From an uncultured Lentisphaeria bacterium (lineage in GTDB: Bacteria > Verrucomicrobiota > Lentisphaeria > Victivallales > UBA1829): a stretch of 52,186 bases of DNA. Position numbers and translations under genes: made by a program. The notes below the pieces were generated by a model that was given only the letters and a program-made list of their open reading frames with translations, had not been told where the DNA came from and did not search any database. The stretch is from positions 1-52,186 of the forward strand of contig CASDPB010000008.1 in NCBI GenBank assembly GCA_949282305.1. The letters run 5' to 3'. Of the stretch, positions 16,722-23,988 are shown piece by piece. Within the stretch, counting starts at the first letter, position 1, and the number at the start of each line of letters is the position of its first letter.

Positions 16722-17775
16722 ACAGATTGAAACCCTGTTCCGGCAGCCTGTCTGCTGGCTGATGGACAGCGGTCCCGAGGACGACATTGCGATCAGCAGC
16801 CGGATTCGCCTTGCGCGCAATTTGTCCGGTGAACCTTTCCCGATCCGTTCCGGCGATGCGGCTCTCTGCGGCATCCGGGATTCCGTCTTCGGCGCTTTCG
16901 GCAAGATGGCTTCCATGAAAGACTCCAATACCAGTGAATTCAAAGTGGATGAACTTTCGGAACTGGATCGCCGTTTTCTGCTGGAACGGCATTTGATCAG
17001 CCGTGAATTCCTGAATCCCCGGCATGGTTCCGGGCTGGTGACGAACCGGGATCAGGGGGTGTTCGTCATGATTAATGAGGAAGACCATCTGCGGCTGCAG
17101 GTGCTTGCGCCGGGATTTCAGCTGAATGAAATCTGGCGGCAGATCAACCGTCTTGACGACGAACTTTCCGAACAGCTGCCGTTTGCCTTCGACAAGACGT
17201 TCGGATACCTGACATCCTGTCCGACCAATCTCGGAACCGGAATGCGCGCTTCGGTCATGCTGCATCTGCCGGGGCTTGTCCTGACAAATCAGATTCAGGC
17301 GGTGGTGCAGGGAATCAACAAGCTGGGGCTCGCTGTGCGCGGTTTTTACGGGGAAGGCAGCCAGACTCTCGGCAATCTCTATCAGATTTCCAATCAGAGT
17401 ACGCTCGGGGAGAGCGAGGAGCAGATCATTCGGCGTCTTACTGCCGTAATCTCGCAGATCATCGCGCATGAAAAGAAGGCGCGCGCCCTGCTGCTGGCGA
17501 ACCGGCAGTGCTACCTGATGAACCACATCGGACGCGCCTACGGGCTGTTGAAGCACTCCTACATCATTACGGGAGACGAGTCTCTGAACTCTCTTTCCGC
17601 CCTGCGGCTCGGTGTGGATCTGAATATGTTCCAGTCCGTGAATATCCATACGGTCAACGAACTTTTCCTTCTGGTTCAGGCGGCGCATCTTCAGAAATAC
17701 GAGGGACATGAATTGACGCAGGAGAACCGGGACATTGTCCGTGCCGCATTGCTGAGAAAATTTCTGCAGGAATAA
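16711..17775 (+). CDS. mcsB: Protein arginine kinase McsB
   Basis: Phosphorylates arginine side chains of proteins, which in Gram-positive bacteria marks them for ClpCP degradation. It belongs to the ATP:guanido phosphotransferase fold. SSRIRLARNL (29-38) is the nucleotide-binding arginine region, and YLTSCPTNLGTGMRAS holds the catalytic Cys170. FYGEGSQTLGNLYQISNQ and the C-terminal phosphoarginine-binding-like region with conserved arginines follow. At 354 residues it is full length. It overlaps mcsA and is followed after 20 bases by a histidine kinase gene. Occurrence outside Firmicutes is known in several phyla, so this is not in itself a sign of recent transfer. Confidence 0.94.
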   Translation: MPNEQIETLFRQPVCWLMDSGPEDDIAISSRIRLARNLSGEPFPIRSGDAALCGIRDSVFGAFGKMASMKDSNTSEFKVDELSELDRRFLLERHLISREFLNPRHGSGLVTNRDQGVFVMINEEDHLRLQVLAPGFQLNEIWRQINRLDDELSEQLPFAFDKTFGYLTSCPTNLGTGMRASVMLHLPGLVLTNQIQAVVQGINKLGLAVRGFYGEGSQTLGNLYQISNQSTLGESEEQIIRRLTAVISQIIAHEKKARALLLANRQCYLMNHIGRAYGLLKHSYIITGDESLNSLSALRLGVDLNMFQSVNIHTVNELFLLVQAAHLQKYEGHELTQENRDIVRAALLRKFLQE

Positions 17776-17795
17776 AAGAGGAAAGGCCGGATACG

Positions 17796-19766
17796 GTGGA
17801 AATCTTTTACGGATGCTGTCTCACGATTCTTGAAATGACGTTTATTCTCGTGGGACTGCTTATTCTTCACGGTCTGCGCAAAGTGTTCGGCGCGACTCCT
17901 TTTTACATTACGACGGGCGTTCTTCTGATTTTCACACAGTTTGCCGGCGCGACCGGACTGCGGATGCTGATCGGTTATCAGGGACTGGATTTCCCGCTTT
18001 CCTCATCGGTGCTTTCCCTGCCGTTTCTCGCCGTTCTTGTGGTGGTTTATGTGACGGACGGCACGCTTTCCGCCCAGCGGCTGATTATCGGCGTGATGGC
18101 GGCGCTCGGTTTTTACGTTTATCTTGCTTCGATCACGCAGCTCCAGACGACCTGGCCGGGATATTCGATTGCGCAGGGCGTGGCTGCGGAGTCGCTCAGT
18201 TTCCTTTTGACCGCAAGCCAGCGGCTGATGGCTGCCACCGTGATTTCGCTGACGTTCGACCTGTTTCTGCTGCCGATCTTTTTCCAGCGGCTGACGAATC
18301 TGCGGTGCCGCCTGTATGTGACCGTCACCGGTTCCCTGATGCTGATTCAGCTGATCGACCATATCGTGTTTGTCACGATTGCCTACTGGGGGACGCCTGA
18401 ATGGTGGAGCCATATCACGGCTTCCTACCTTGCACGGACGATTTTCGTGCTGATCCTGAGTATTCCGACGACGATTTATCTTTCCCGGATCAGCCATGAA
18501 AATCCCGGGGAGTCACGGCGCACGCTTGACATCATTCTTGCCTTTTTCGGGGGCTACGGGCGTGCTCTCAAGCTGGAACAGAATCTCCGCGAGTCGCAGG
18601 AGCGTTATCGGATGCTGGTTCAGAATGCCAGCGACATGATTATTGTCATGAACGAGACCGGGTGGGTTCTGGACGCGAACCGCGCCGCATTGCGGATGCT
18701 TGGAGCGGATACCTTTTCCGAGGTGATCAACCATTCGTTCGAGGAGATTGCCGGGCTGGACCCGGAAGTCTGGCGGCATCTCGTGGAAAAACGCACCGAC
18801 TCGGGATACCCGAAAAATTCGGAGAATTCCTCCGTATCCTGTTCGATCATCGTGCCGGAGAAGGGGACGGAGATCGACCTTTCCATTACAATGATACCAT
18901 TTGAGAACGCCCCTCTGCTGATTACATTCGGGCGCGATGTGACCGAGCGGCGGAAGCTGGAACGCGAGCGGGAGGAATGGCATTCCCAGCTGTCGCACCG
19001 CCAGCGTCTGGAGGCGATCGGACGCCTTGCCGGGGGAATCGCGCATGACTTCAACAACTACATCCATGCGATTCAGGGGCATCTCGACATCATCAAATAC
19101 ATGCATGACGTGCAGGACGAAGGAATACAGCGCAATCTGGACAAGATCGACCATATCACCGAGCTCGCCGGGACGCTGACTTCCCAGATGCTCAGTTTTG
19201 CAAGGAAGGGCAATTACCAGAATGCGGATGTGGACGTCCGTATGCTGGTGGATAAATGCGCAGACCTTTTTCTGCCGGGAACTCAGTCCGGCATCACGTT
19301 CCGCATCATTGACGATGAGAGGAAGTACATTGTCCGCGGCGATGCGATTCAGCTTCAGCAGACGCTTCTCAACCTGATGATCAATGCCACGGATGCGATG
19401 CAGTCCAATCCGGATTCGGTGGAGCAGATTCTTACTGTCCGCATCGGTGATCCGCAGGTGATGGGGATCAGGCTGGACCCGCCGTCCGAAGTGAAGATGA
19501 AACCCGGCGGAAAACTGTGCGTCATCCGTGTGGAAGATACCGGCGGCGGAATAGATCCGGCGGTCAAGGCACGGGTGTTTGAACCCTTTTTCACCACGAA
19601 GCCCGTCGGTCAGGGAACCGGCATGGGGCTCGCGATGGCGTATGGGACGATTCTTGCCCACAACGGCTGGTTGCAGTGCTGCAATCTGCCGGGACGGGGC
19701 GCCGCATTTGACATTATTTTACCCATAGAACAATCTTTGGAAAACAACGGAGAAAAGAAATCATGA
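17796..19766 (+). CDS. Membrane sensor histidine kinase with PAS domain
   Basis: A 656-residue sensor starting at GTG 17796 (GAGGAAAGG upstream). Residues about 5-230 form roughly seven membrane helices of an unrecognised sensor module. A PAS domain lies at about 265-385, starting ERYRMLVQNASDMIIVM and ending ITFGRDVTERRKLE. A dimerisation/phosphoacceptor helix follows with H417 in GGIAHDFNN, then an ATPase domain with N530 (LINLMINATDAM-type N box), DTGGGI (G1), FEPFFTTKP (F box) and GTGMGLAMAYG (G2). The HDFNN type usually phosphorylates a separate or fused receiver, but none is encoded here or in the window. It overlaps the next gene by 4 bases and follows mcsB, so it is transcribed with protein-quality-control genes. 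Confidence 0.92.
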   Translation: MEIFYGCCLTILEMTFILVGLLILHGLRKVFGATPFYITTGVLLIFTQFAGATGLRMLIGYQGLDFPLSSSVLSLPFLAVLVVVYVTDGTLSAQRLIIGVMAALGFYVYLASITQLQTTWPGYSIAQGVAAESLSFLLTASQRLMAATVISLTFDLFLLPIFFQRLTNLRCRLYVTVTGSLMLIQLIDHIVFVTIAYWGTPEWWSHITASYLARTIFVLILSIPTTIYLSRISHENPGESRRTLDIILAFFGGYGRALKLEQNLRESQERYRMLVQNASDMIIVMNETGWVLDANRAALRMLGADTFSEVINHSFEEIAGLDPEVWRHLVEKRTDSGYPKNSENSSVSCSIIVPEKGTEIDLSITMIPFENAPLLITFGRDVTERRKLEREREEWHSQLSHRQRLEAIGRLAGGIAHDFNNYIHAIQGHLDIIKYMHDVQDEGIQRNLDKIDHITELAGTLTSQMLSFARKGNYQNADVDVRMLVDKCADLFLPGTQSGITFRIIDDERKYIVRGDAIQLQQTLLNLMINATDAMQSNPDSVEQILTVRIGDPQVMGIRLDPPSEVKMKPGGKLCVIRVEDTGGGIDPAVKARVFEPFFTTKPVGQGTGMGLAMAYGTILAHNGWLQCCNLPGRGAAFDIILPIEQSLENNGEKKS

Positions 19767-20644
19767 AAAAGATTCCCCTGACACACTTCTACCCCTGGAA
19801 AAAAGTCAATGATGACTTTGTCACCAATATCCTGTGCGAGTTTGCCGACAACGGCGCGGAGAGCATTGTCCTGACGGATGAATGGGGAAAGCGCCTTGTC
19901 CATGAGCCGGGGTTCTACACCAGAATGTATGGCTGGCTTCATGAAAGCGGCATGAAGATTTTCGAGTGCCACGGACTCTGGAGCATTGCCTACGATCTGA
20001 ACATTACGGACCGTCCGCGCCGCCGGGCGATGATCGAGGATCATAAACTTTGCATGGAATATGCCGCCGATCTCGGCTGCCGCACGTATGTGGTGCATCT
20101 TGGCGCTTTTGACTGCTATCACAAGGATACGTCCCTGGAGGAGATGCGCAGACTGACTGCCGACGGGCTTGAACAGCTGATTCCCTTGGCGGAGAAACTT
20201 GGCATCGTCATTGCGGTTGAGAACAGTTACGAACCGTCCAATACGCCGGATGAGGTGTTGTATTTCCTGAATTATTTCCAGACGCCGGTTCTCGGCTGCT
20301 GTTTTGATGCGGGACATGCGAACATCATGGCGAAGGCTCCGGGCAAGGATCCCGCAAAATACGCTTCCTACATGAACATGTGCTGGAAAAACGGCGTGGT
20401 GGAGGAGGAAGACGCATTCAGCAAACTTGCGCCGCATATCGTGACCTGCCATCTGCATGACAATGACGGCTACGGCGATGCGCATAATCTGCCCGGCACC
20501 GGGACGATCGACTGGAAAACACTGATCCCGGCGTTGAAGAACTGTCCGCGCATCATGAGCATTCAGAATGAGACAGACGCTCATACATATCATGTGTCCG
20601 TTGCAAAACTCTGCCGCACATTCGACGGACTGATGAAGTTGTGA
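19763..20644 (+). CDS. Xylose isomerase-like TIM-barrel protein (sugar phosphate isomerase/epimerase family)
   Basis: A 293-residue AP-endonuclease-2-type TIM barrel. Likely metal ligands are E in IAVENSYEP, D and H in GCCFDAGHANIM, H in CHLHDNDGYGDAH and E in SIQNETDAH, spaced as in sugar isomerases and epimerases. No DNA-repair-specific features were seen, so a carbohydrate substrate is more likely, but which one is unknown. Its ATG overlaps the histidine kinase stop (ATGA), implying translational coupling. It is the last gene of the long gltX-def-...-mcsB run and is followed by a strong terminator. A FucP-like sugar permease lies convergently just beyond. Confidence 0.85.
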   Translation: MKKIPLTHFYPWKKVNDDFVTNILCEFADNGAESIVLTDEWGKRLVHEPGFYTRMYGWLHESGMKIFECHGLWSIAYDLNITDRPRRRAMIEDHKLCMEYAADLGCRTYVVHLGAFDCYHKDTSLEEMRRLTADGLEQLIPLAEKLGIVIAVENSYEPSNTPDEVLYFLNYFQTPVLGCCFDAGHANIMAKAPGKDPAKYASYMNMCWKNGVVEEEDAFSKLAPHIVTCHLHDNDGYGDAHNLPGTGTIDWKTLIPALKNCPRIMSIQNETDAHTYHVSVAKLCRTFDGLMKL

Positions 20645-20669
20645 CGGATTTTCTCAATGGCGGAAACCG

Positions 20670-20699
20670 ATCCCGGGATGGTGTGTCCCGGGATTTTTT
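20670..20699 (+). terminator. Intrinsic terminator ending the gltX-mcsAB run
   Basis: ATCCCGGGA (20670-20678) pairs with TCCCGGGAT (20686-20694), a 9-bp perfect stem with a 7-base loop, followed by TTTTT. It starts 26 bases after the isomerase stop and sits just before the convergent fucP-like stop. Confidence 0.93.
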
Positions 20700-20702
20700 A
20701 TC

Positions 20703-22013
20703 TTATCCTCTTTTGTAGGAGCGGTATCCGTAGACCGCCACGACGATGAGGCAGATCAGCGGAAGGACGAAGGAGAGGTTGACTGCCGGCATTCCGAAGA
20801 GAGTTCCCCTGTCGATGATCGCCGCCTGAAGCGGAGGCAGCACCGAACCGCCGAGGATTGCCATAATCAGCCCCGCCGCGCCGAACTTCGCATCGTCCCC
20901 GAGTCCTTCCAGCGCGATGCCGTAAATGGTCGGGAACATCAGCGACATGCAGGCGGAAATTCCGACGAGACAGTACATCCCGAAATTGTTTTCCAGGAAG
21001 ATCGTTCCCAGCGTGAGAACGCTTCCCGCAATCGCAAGCAGCATCAGGAGACGACCCGGATTCAGATAGCGCAGCAGGAAGGTGCAGATGAAGCGGCTGA
21101 AGCAGAAGATGACCATGGCGAGGATATTGTATTCCTGGGAAAGCACTTCAGCCTTCTGCTCGTCCATGCCCTGCGACATGAACAGATGGGTGCCATACTG
21201 GATGATGAAGGTCCAGCACATGATCTGGACGCCGATATAGAAGAACTGCGCGATCACTCCCTCGCGGTAACGGGGGATGGAGAAAATGCGCTTGAGCGTC
21301 GGAAGGAAATTGATGTCGTGCGTCTGATCGTGGTTTGCCGGCATCTTTGCGAACTTTATCAGGAGGAACAGGGCGATGATGACGAGCCCGATAATCAGAT
21401 ACGGCTGGATCAGAACCGAGAGGTCTGAATCCCTGACCGCCGCGAATTCGGCATCTGTGAGCTTGGCGCGCTGGGCGGTGTCGAGAGGGCTCATTTTCGC
21501 CTGAATGAAGTGCATCGCCACATACATGCCGATCAGGGAGCCCATCGGATTGAAGGATTGCGCGAGATTCAGCCGCCGGGTCGCGGTCTCCTCGGTTCCC
21601 ATGGAGAGAATGTAGGGATTGGAACTTGTCTCAAGGAAAGAGAGTCCGCAGGTCAGGATGAAATACGCGATGAGGAACGGATAGTAGCTGCCCGTCATTT
21701 TTGCCGGGAAGAAGAGCAGCGCTCCGACTGCATAGAGCGCCAGTCCGAGCAGGATTCCGGCTTTGTAGGAATATTTCCGGATGAACATCGCCGCCGGAAA
21801 CGCCATCGCAAAGTAGCCGCCGTAGAATGCGACCTGAACCAGAGCGCCGTCCGTCACGCTCATCCGGAAGATTTTGGAAAACGCCTTGACCATCGGATTG
21901 GTGATATCGTTGGCGAATCCCCAGAATGCGAAGCACGAGGTGATCAGAATGAATGGAACGACATAGCTGATTCCGTCTTTGTGCAAAAGTGACTGTCCGT
22001 TGTTTTTCGTCAT
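20703..22013 (-). CDS. MFS sugar permease, FucP (L-fucose:H+ symporter) family
   Basis: Twelve-helix inner-membrane transporter of the FHS/FucP group. Family features include the N-terminal FILITSCFAFWGFANDITNPMVKAFSKIF with its membrane-embedded acidic residue, LETSSNPYI, and RRLNLAQSFNPMGSLIG in helix 5. I choose the ATG at 22013 (436 residues) over the one at 22031 because AAAGGA lies between them at the right distance for the inner start. Fucose itself is not proven; relatives carry glucose, galactose, mannose or N-acetylglucosamine. The adjacent AraC-type gene upstream on the same strand and the glycan-type genes beyond it suggest a sugar-utilisation locus. Confidence 0.87.
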   Translation of the reverse strand: MTKNNGQSLLHKDGISYVVPFILITSCFAFWGFANDITNPMVKAFSKIFRMSVTDGALVQVAFYGGYFAMAFPAAMFIRKYSYKAGILLGLALYAVGALLFFPAKMTGSYYPFLIAYFILTCGLSFLETSSNPYILSMGTEETATRRLNLAQSFNPMGSLIGMYVAMHFIQAKMSPLDTAQRAKLTDAEFAAVRDSDLSVLIQPYLIIGLVIIALFLLIKFAKMPANHDQTHDINFLPTLKRIFSIPRYREGVIAQFFYIGVQIMCWTFIIQYGTHLFMSQGMDEQKAEVLSQEYNILAMVIFCFSRFICTFLLRYLNPGRLLMLLAIAGSVLTLGTIFLENNFGMYCLVGISACMSLMFPTIYGIALEGLGDDAKFGAAGLIMAILGGSVLPPLQAAIIDRGTLFGMPAVNLSFVLPLICLIVVAVYGYRSYKRG

Positions 22014-22083
22014 GAGTCTGTCCTTTCCCATTGAACAGGAACGCCGGTTTCTCTGAAACGGCGGATTCCGTCGTGCGTTTCTT

Positions 22084-22186
22084 CATTGAAAATTGTCAAT
22101 GCCTGTTTTCCTCTGCTTCATCAGGAGCGGGGACGGATTGCTTTGTCCCGGAATTCCCCCTGCATGATACTGTTGTCCAAATTGGA
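22084..22186. promoter_or_regulatory. Two palindromes in the leader of the FucP-like gene
   Basis: CATTGA-6-TCAATG at 22084-22101 and TCCAAATTGGA at 22176-22186 lie in the 220-bp gap between araC and the permease gene. TTGACA is contained in the first palindrome on the minus strand, but no good -10 follows. They are candidate operators for the neighbouring AraC regulator. Confidence 0.35.
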
Positions 22187-22234
22187 GATTTTTCAATCTC
22201 GCGAAATCGGAAAAACCGTATTTTCTTTCTGAAA

Positions 22235-23050
22235 TCAGTGGTTTCTGAACCGCCGCGGCGGTTCTCCGGTAAGCTGCTTGAACTTTCTGGAAAAATATTC
22301 CGGTGTGGCGAATCCGCAGATTTCGCCGATTTCCGCGGCAGTCAGATTGCTGTTCTCCAGCAGCTCCAGGGCGTTTTGCAGACGCATGTGGTTCAGATAC
22401 TGCGCGGGAACGATCCCCAGCTCTTTTTTGACGAGCCGCGTCAGAGTCGTCCGGTGGCATTGAAGCCGCGCCGCAATGTTCATGAGATTCAACTCTCTGT
22501 TGCCGGCCTCTTCTGCGACGATCTGCCTGAACCGGGTGACGAGATGCGATTCCCCCGATTTTTCCTTCCGTGTATTCTGCGGAGAACCGGCAAGCGAAAG
22601 AATCCGGTAGACGAGAGCGCCTCCGAGATAGCGTGCGGCGTCGGTCAGTCCGTCCAGGCTTTCATACGCCCGGCGGAACATTTCCTCCGGCGGCGCCCCT
22701 GCGTGAAACGGTTCCCGCGGATATTGAAACATGCCGAGGATGCCGGGCGCGTCAATGCCGTCGAACGTCATCCAGAAGTAGTCGAAAGAGCTGCTGATCC
22801 CGTAAATTCTATGTGCTTCAAAAGGATAATAATAAACCGCCTGTTCCGCTTCAAGCGTGTATTTCCGGTTTCCAATGAGGAATGCCGCATTTCCGCTTCT
22901 GCACCAGAAGATTCCGCAGTGCGGACGGTAAATCCCGTCATTCTTTTCCTCCCATCCGGCGGATGCCCGGTATCTTCCGACTCCTTTCAGGGAAAGGGGC
23001 ATCGGCGGAATTCTGTCCGCCGGAATTAAGCGGTGGCGTGCGAAGTTCAT
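22235..23050 (-). CDS. AraC-family transcriptional regulator
   Basis: A 271-residue regulator. An N-terminal cupin-like sensing domain (about 1-150, with RPHCGIFWCRSGNAAFLIG, then YYYPFEAHRIYG) is followed by two helix-turn-helix units. The first is LNLMNIAARLQCHRTTLTRL and the second AEIGEICGFATPEYFSRKFK, ending in the usual TGEPPRRFR. GGAGGA precedes the ATG. It is divergent from the pseudopilin-DUF4091 genes and lies upstream of the FucP-like gene, so it probably controls one or both in response to a sugar. It has its own promoter back to back with the divergent one. Confidence 0.92.
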   Translation of the reverse strand: MNFARHRLIPADRIPPMPLSLKGVGRYRASAGWEEKNDGIYRPHCGIFWCRSGNAAFLIGNRKYTLEAEQAVYYYPFEAHRIYGISSSFDYFWMTFDGIDAPGILGMFQYPREPFHAGAPPEEMFRRAYESLDGLTDAARYLGGALVYRILSLAGSPQNTRKEKSGESHLVTRFRQIVAEEAGNRELNLMNIAARLQCHRTTLTRLVKKELGIVPAQYLNHMRLQNALELLENSNLTAAEIGEICGFATPEYFSRKFKQLTGEPPRRFRNH

Positions 23051-23090
23051 AATTTCCTCCGTGCAGCGTTTGTTTTTCCGTTTATTTGAT

Positions 23091-23119
23091 AGAATACATC
23101 ATAAAGACAAGTTTTGCAA
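23091..23119 (-). promoter_or_regulatory. Promoter of the AraC-type gene
   Basis: On the minus strand TTGCAA (23119-23114), 17 bases, TATTCT (23096-23091). Its -35 lies only 11 bases from the -35 of the divergent promoter. The palindrome TCAATTGA (23127-23134), overlapping the latter, is a possible AraC binding site. Confidence 0.55.
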
Positions 23120-23130
23120 CCTTTGTTCAA

Positions 23131-23158
23131 TTGACAAAAACGCTTTTTTCAATATAAT
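23131..23158 (+). promoter_or_regulatory. Strong promoter of the pseudopilin-DUF4091 operon
   Basis: Perfect TTGACA (23131-23136) and perfect TATAAT (23153-23158) with a 16-base spacer. The transcript would start about 26 bases ahead of the pseudopilin ATG at 23191. The AraC protein may act here, given the shared intergenic region. Confidence 0.85.
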
Positions 23159-23190
23159 AGAATAAGAAAAGCAAAATGAAGGGGAGTGTC

Positions 23191-23955
23191 ATGCAGAAGT
23201 GTAATCTTTCATATAAGGTCGGGAAGAAGCCTGTTTCCTTTTTCATCTGCGCGCGTTGTGATATTTTTACCTTGATAGAGCTCCTCATTGTGGTTGCGGT
23301 CATATCAATACTGGCGGCGATGCTGCTTCCTGCATTGAGCAGAGCGAAGGAGAAGGCTGTAACAGCCTCATGCAAGTCCAGGCACAAAGGCGTTCTGACG
23401 GCATTCACCATGTATACCATTGATTTTCAGGATTACTGTCCTACAGCCTATATCGCATGGGATGACAGCGGTCAGACGAGATACAACAGAACCTTCTGCG
23501 ATCTTGGCTATCTGAAGAACAATAAGGAAATGCGCTGTCCGAATGACGATCTGCCGGAAAGCTACAACCAGGCAAGCATTGGATTGAGTTCTTATCTGGG
23601 CAGCAGTGCGAGGACGAATCTGGTGAAGGTGAAACTGACAAGATTTTTAAGGGCGAAAAACGGCAGGATGATTGTCTCCGGAGATGTCGTGAAAGGAGGT
23701 GCACCGTATTTTTCCAGGGGAAGATTTGTCGATGTCTGGCAGGCAGAGGCGGACCACGGAGCATTGCGTCTTGCGCATGAAGACAAGAAAAAGGTCGTCT
23801 GCGGAATGCTGAACGGAAGCGTTGAGGATTTTCTGCGCAGACAGATTGACATTGTGGGGGTGCCTACACTTCCGCAGGATCATGGCCCCCGTTCCTACTG
23901 GTGGCCGAAGTATGAGGACGGGCAGGTGAATGATTTCATGGGGAACGTGTATTAG
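23191..23955 (+). CDS. Prepilin-like (pseudopilin) protein with N-terminal methylation-type helix
   Basis: A 254-residue secreted or surface protein with a type IV pilin-like N-terminus. FTLIELLIVVAVISILAAML (starting F26) contains the conserved glutamate at +5 (E30) and is followed by LPALSRAKEKA. The leader is long (25 residues) and the residue before the cleavage site is Ile, not the canonical Gly. The C-terminal part (DQHG..YWWPKYEDG-like) is a globular head of unknown fold seen in lentisphaeral and planctomycetal pseudopilins. I start at ATG 23191 because GGGGAG precedes it; an ATG at 23176 is also in frame. It lies 33 bases before a large secreted DUF4091 protein, and no assembly machinery is nearby. 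Confidence 0.85.
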   Translation: MQKCNLSYKVGKKPVSFFICARCDIFTLIELLIVVAVISILAAMLLPALSRAKEKAVTASCKSRHKGVLTAFTMYTIDFQDYCPTAYIAWDDSGQTRYNRTFCDLGYLKNNKEMRCPNDDLPESYNQASIGLSSYLGSSARTNLVKVKLTRFLRAKNGRMIVSGDVVKGGAPYFSRGRFVDVWQAEADHGALRLAHEDKKKVVCGMLNGSVEDFLRRQIDIVGVPTLPQDHGPRSYWWPKYEDGQVNDFMGNVY

Positions 23956-23988
23956 AGAATCAAATCTTATTAAGGAAAGGATTTTGAA

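Noticed and set aside
23127-23160. Purine or other known riboswitch upstream of salvage and sugar operons
   Set aside because: Leaders are too short (under about 40 bases) for known aptamers, and no signature sequences were seen.
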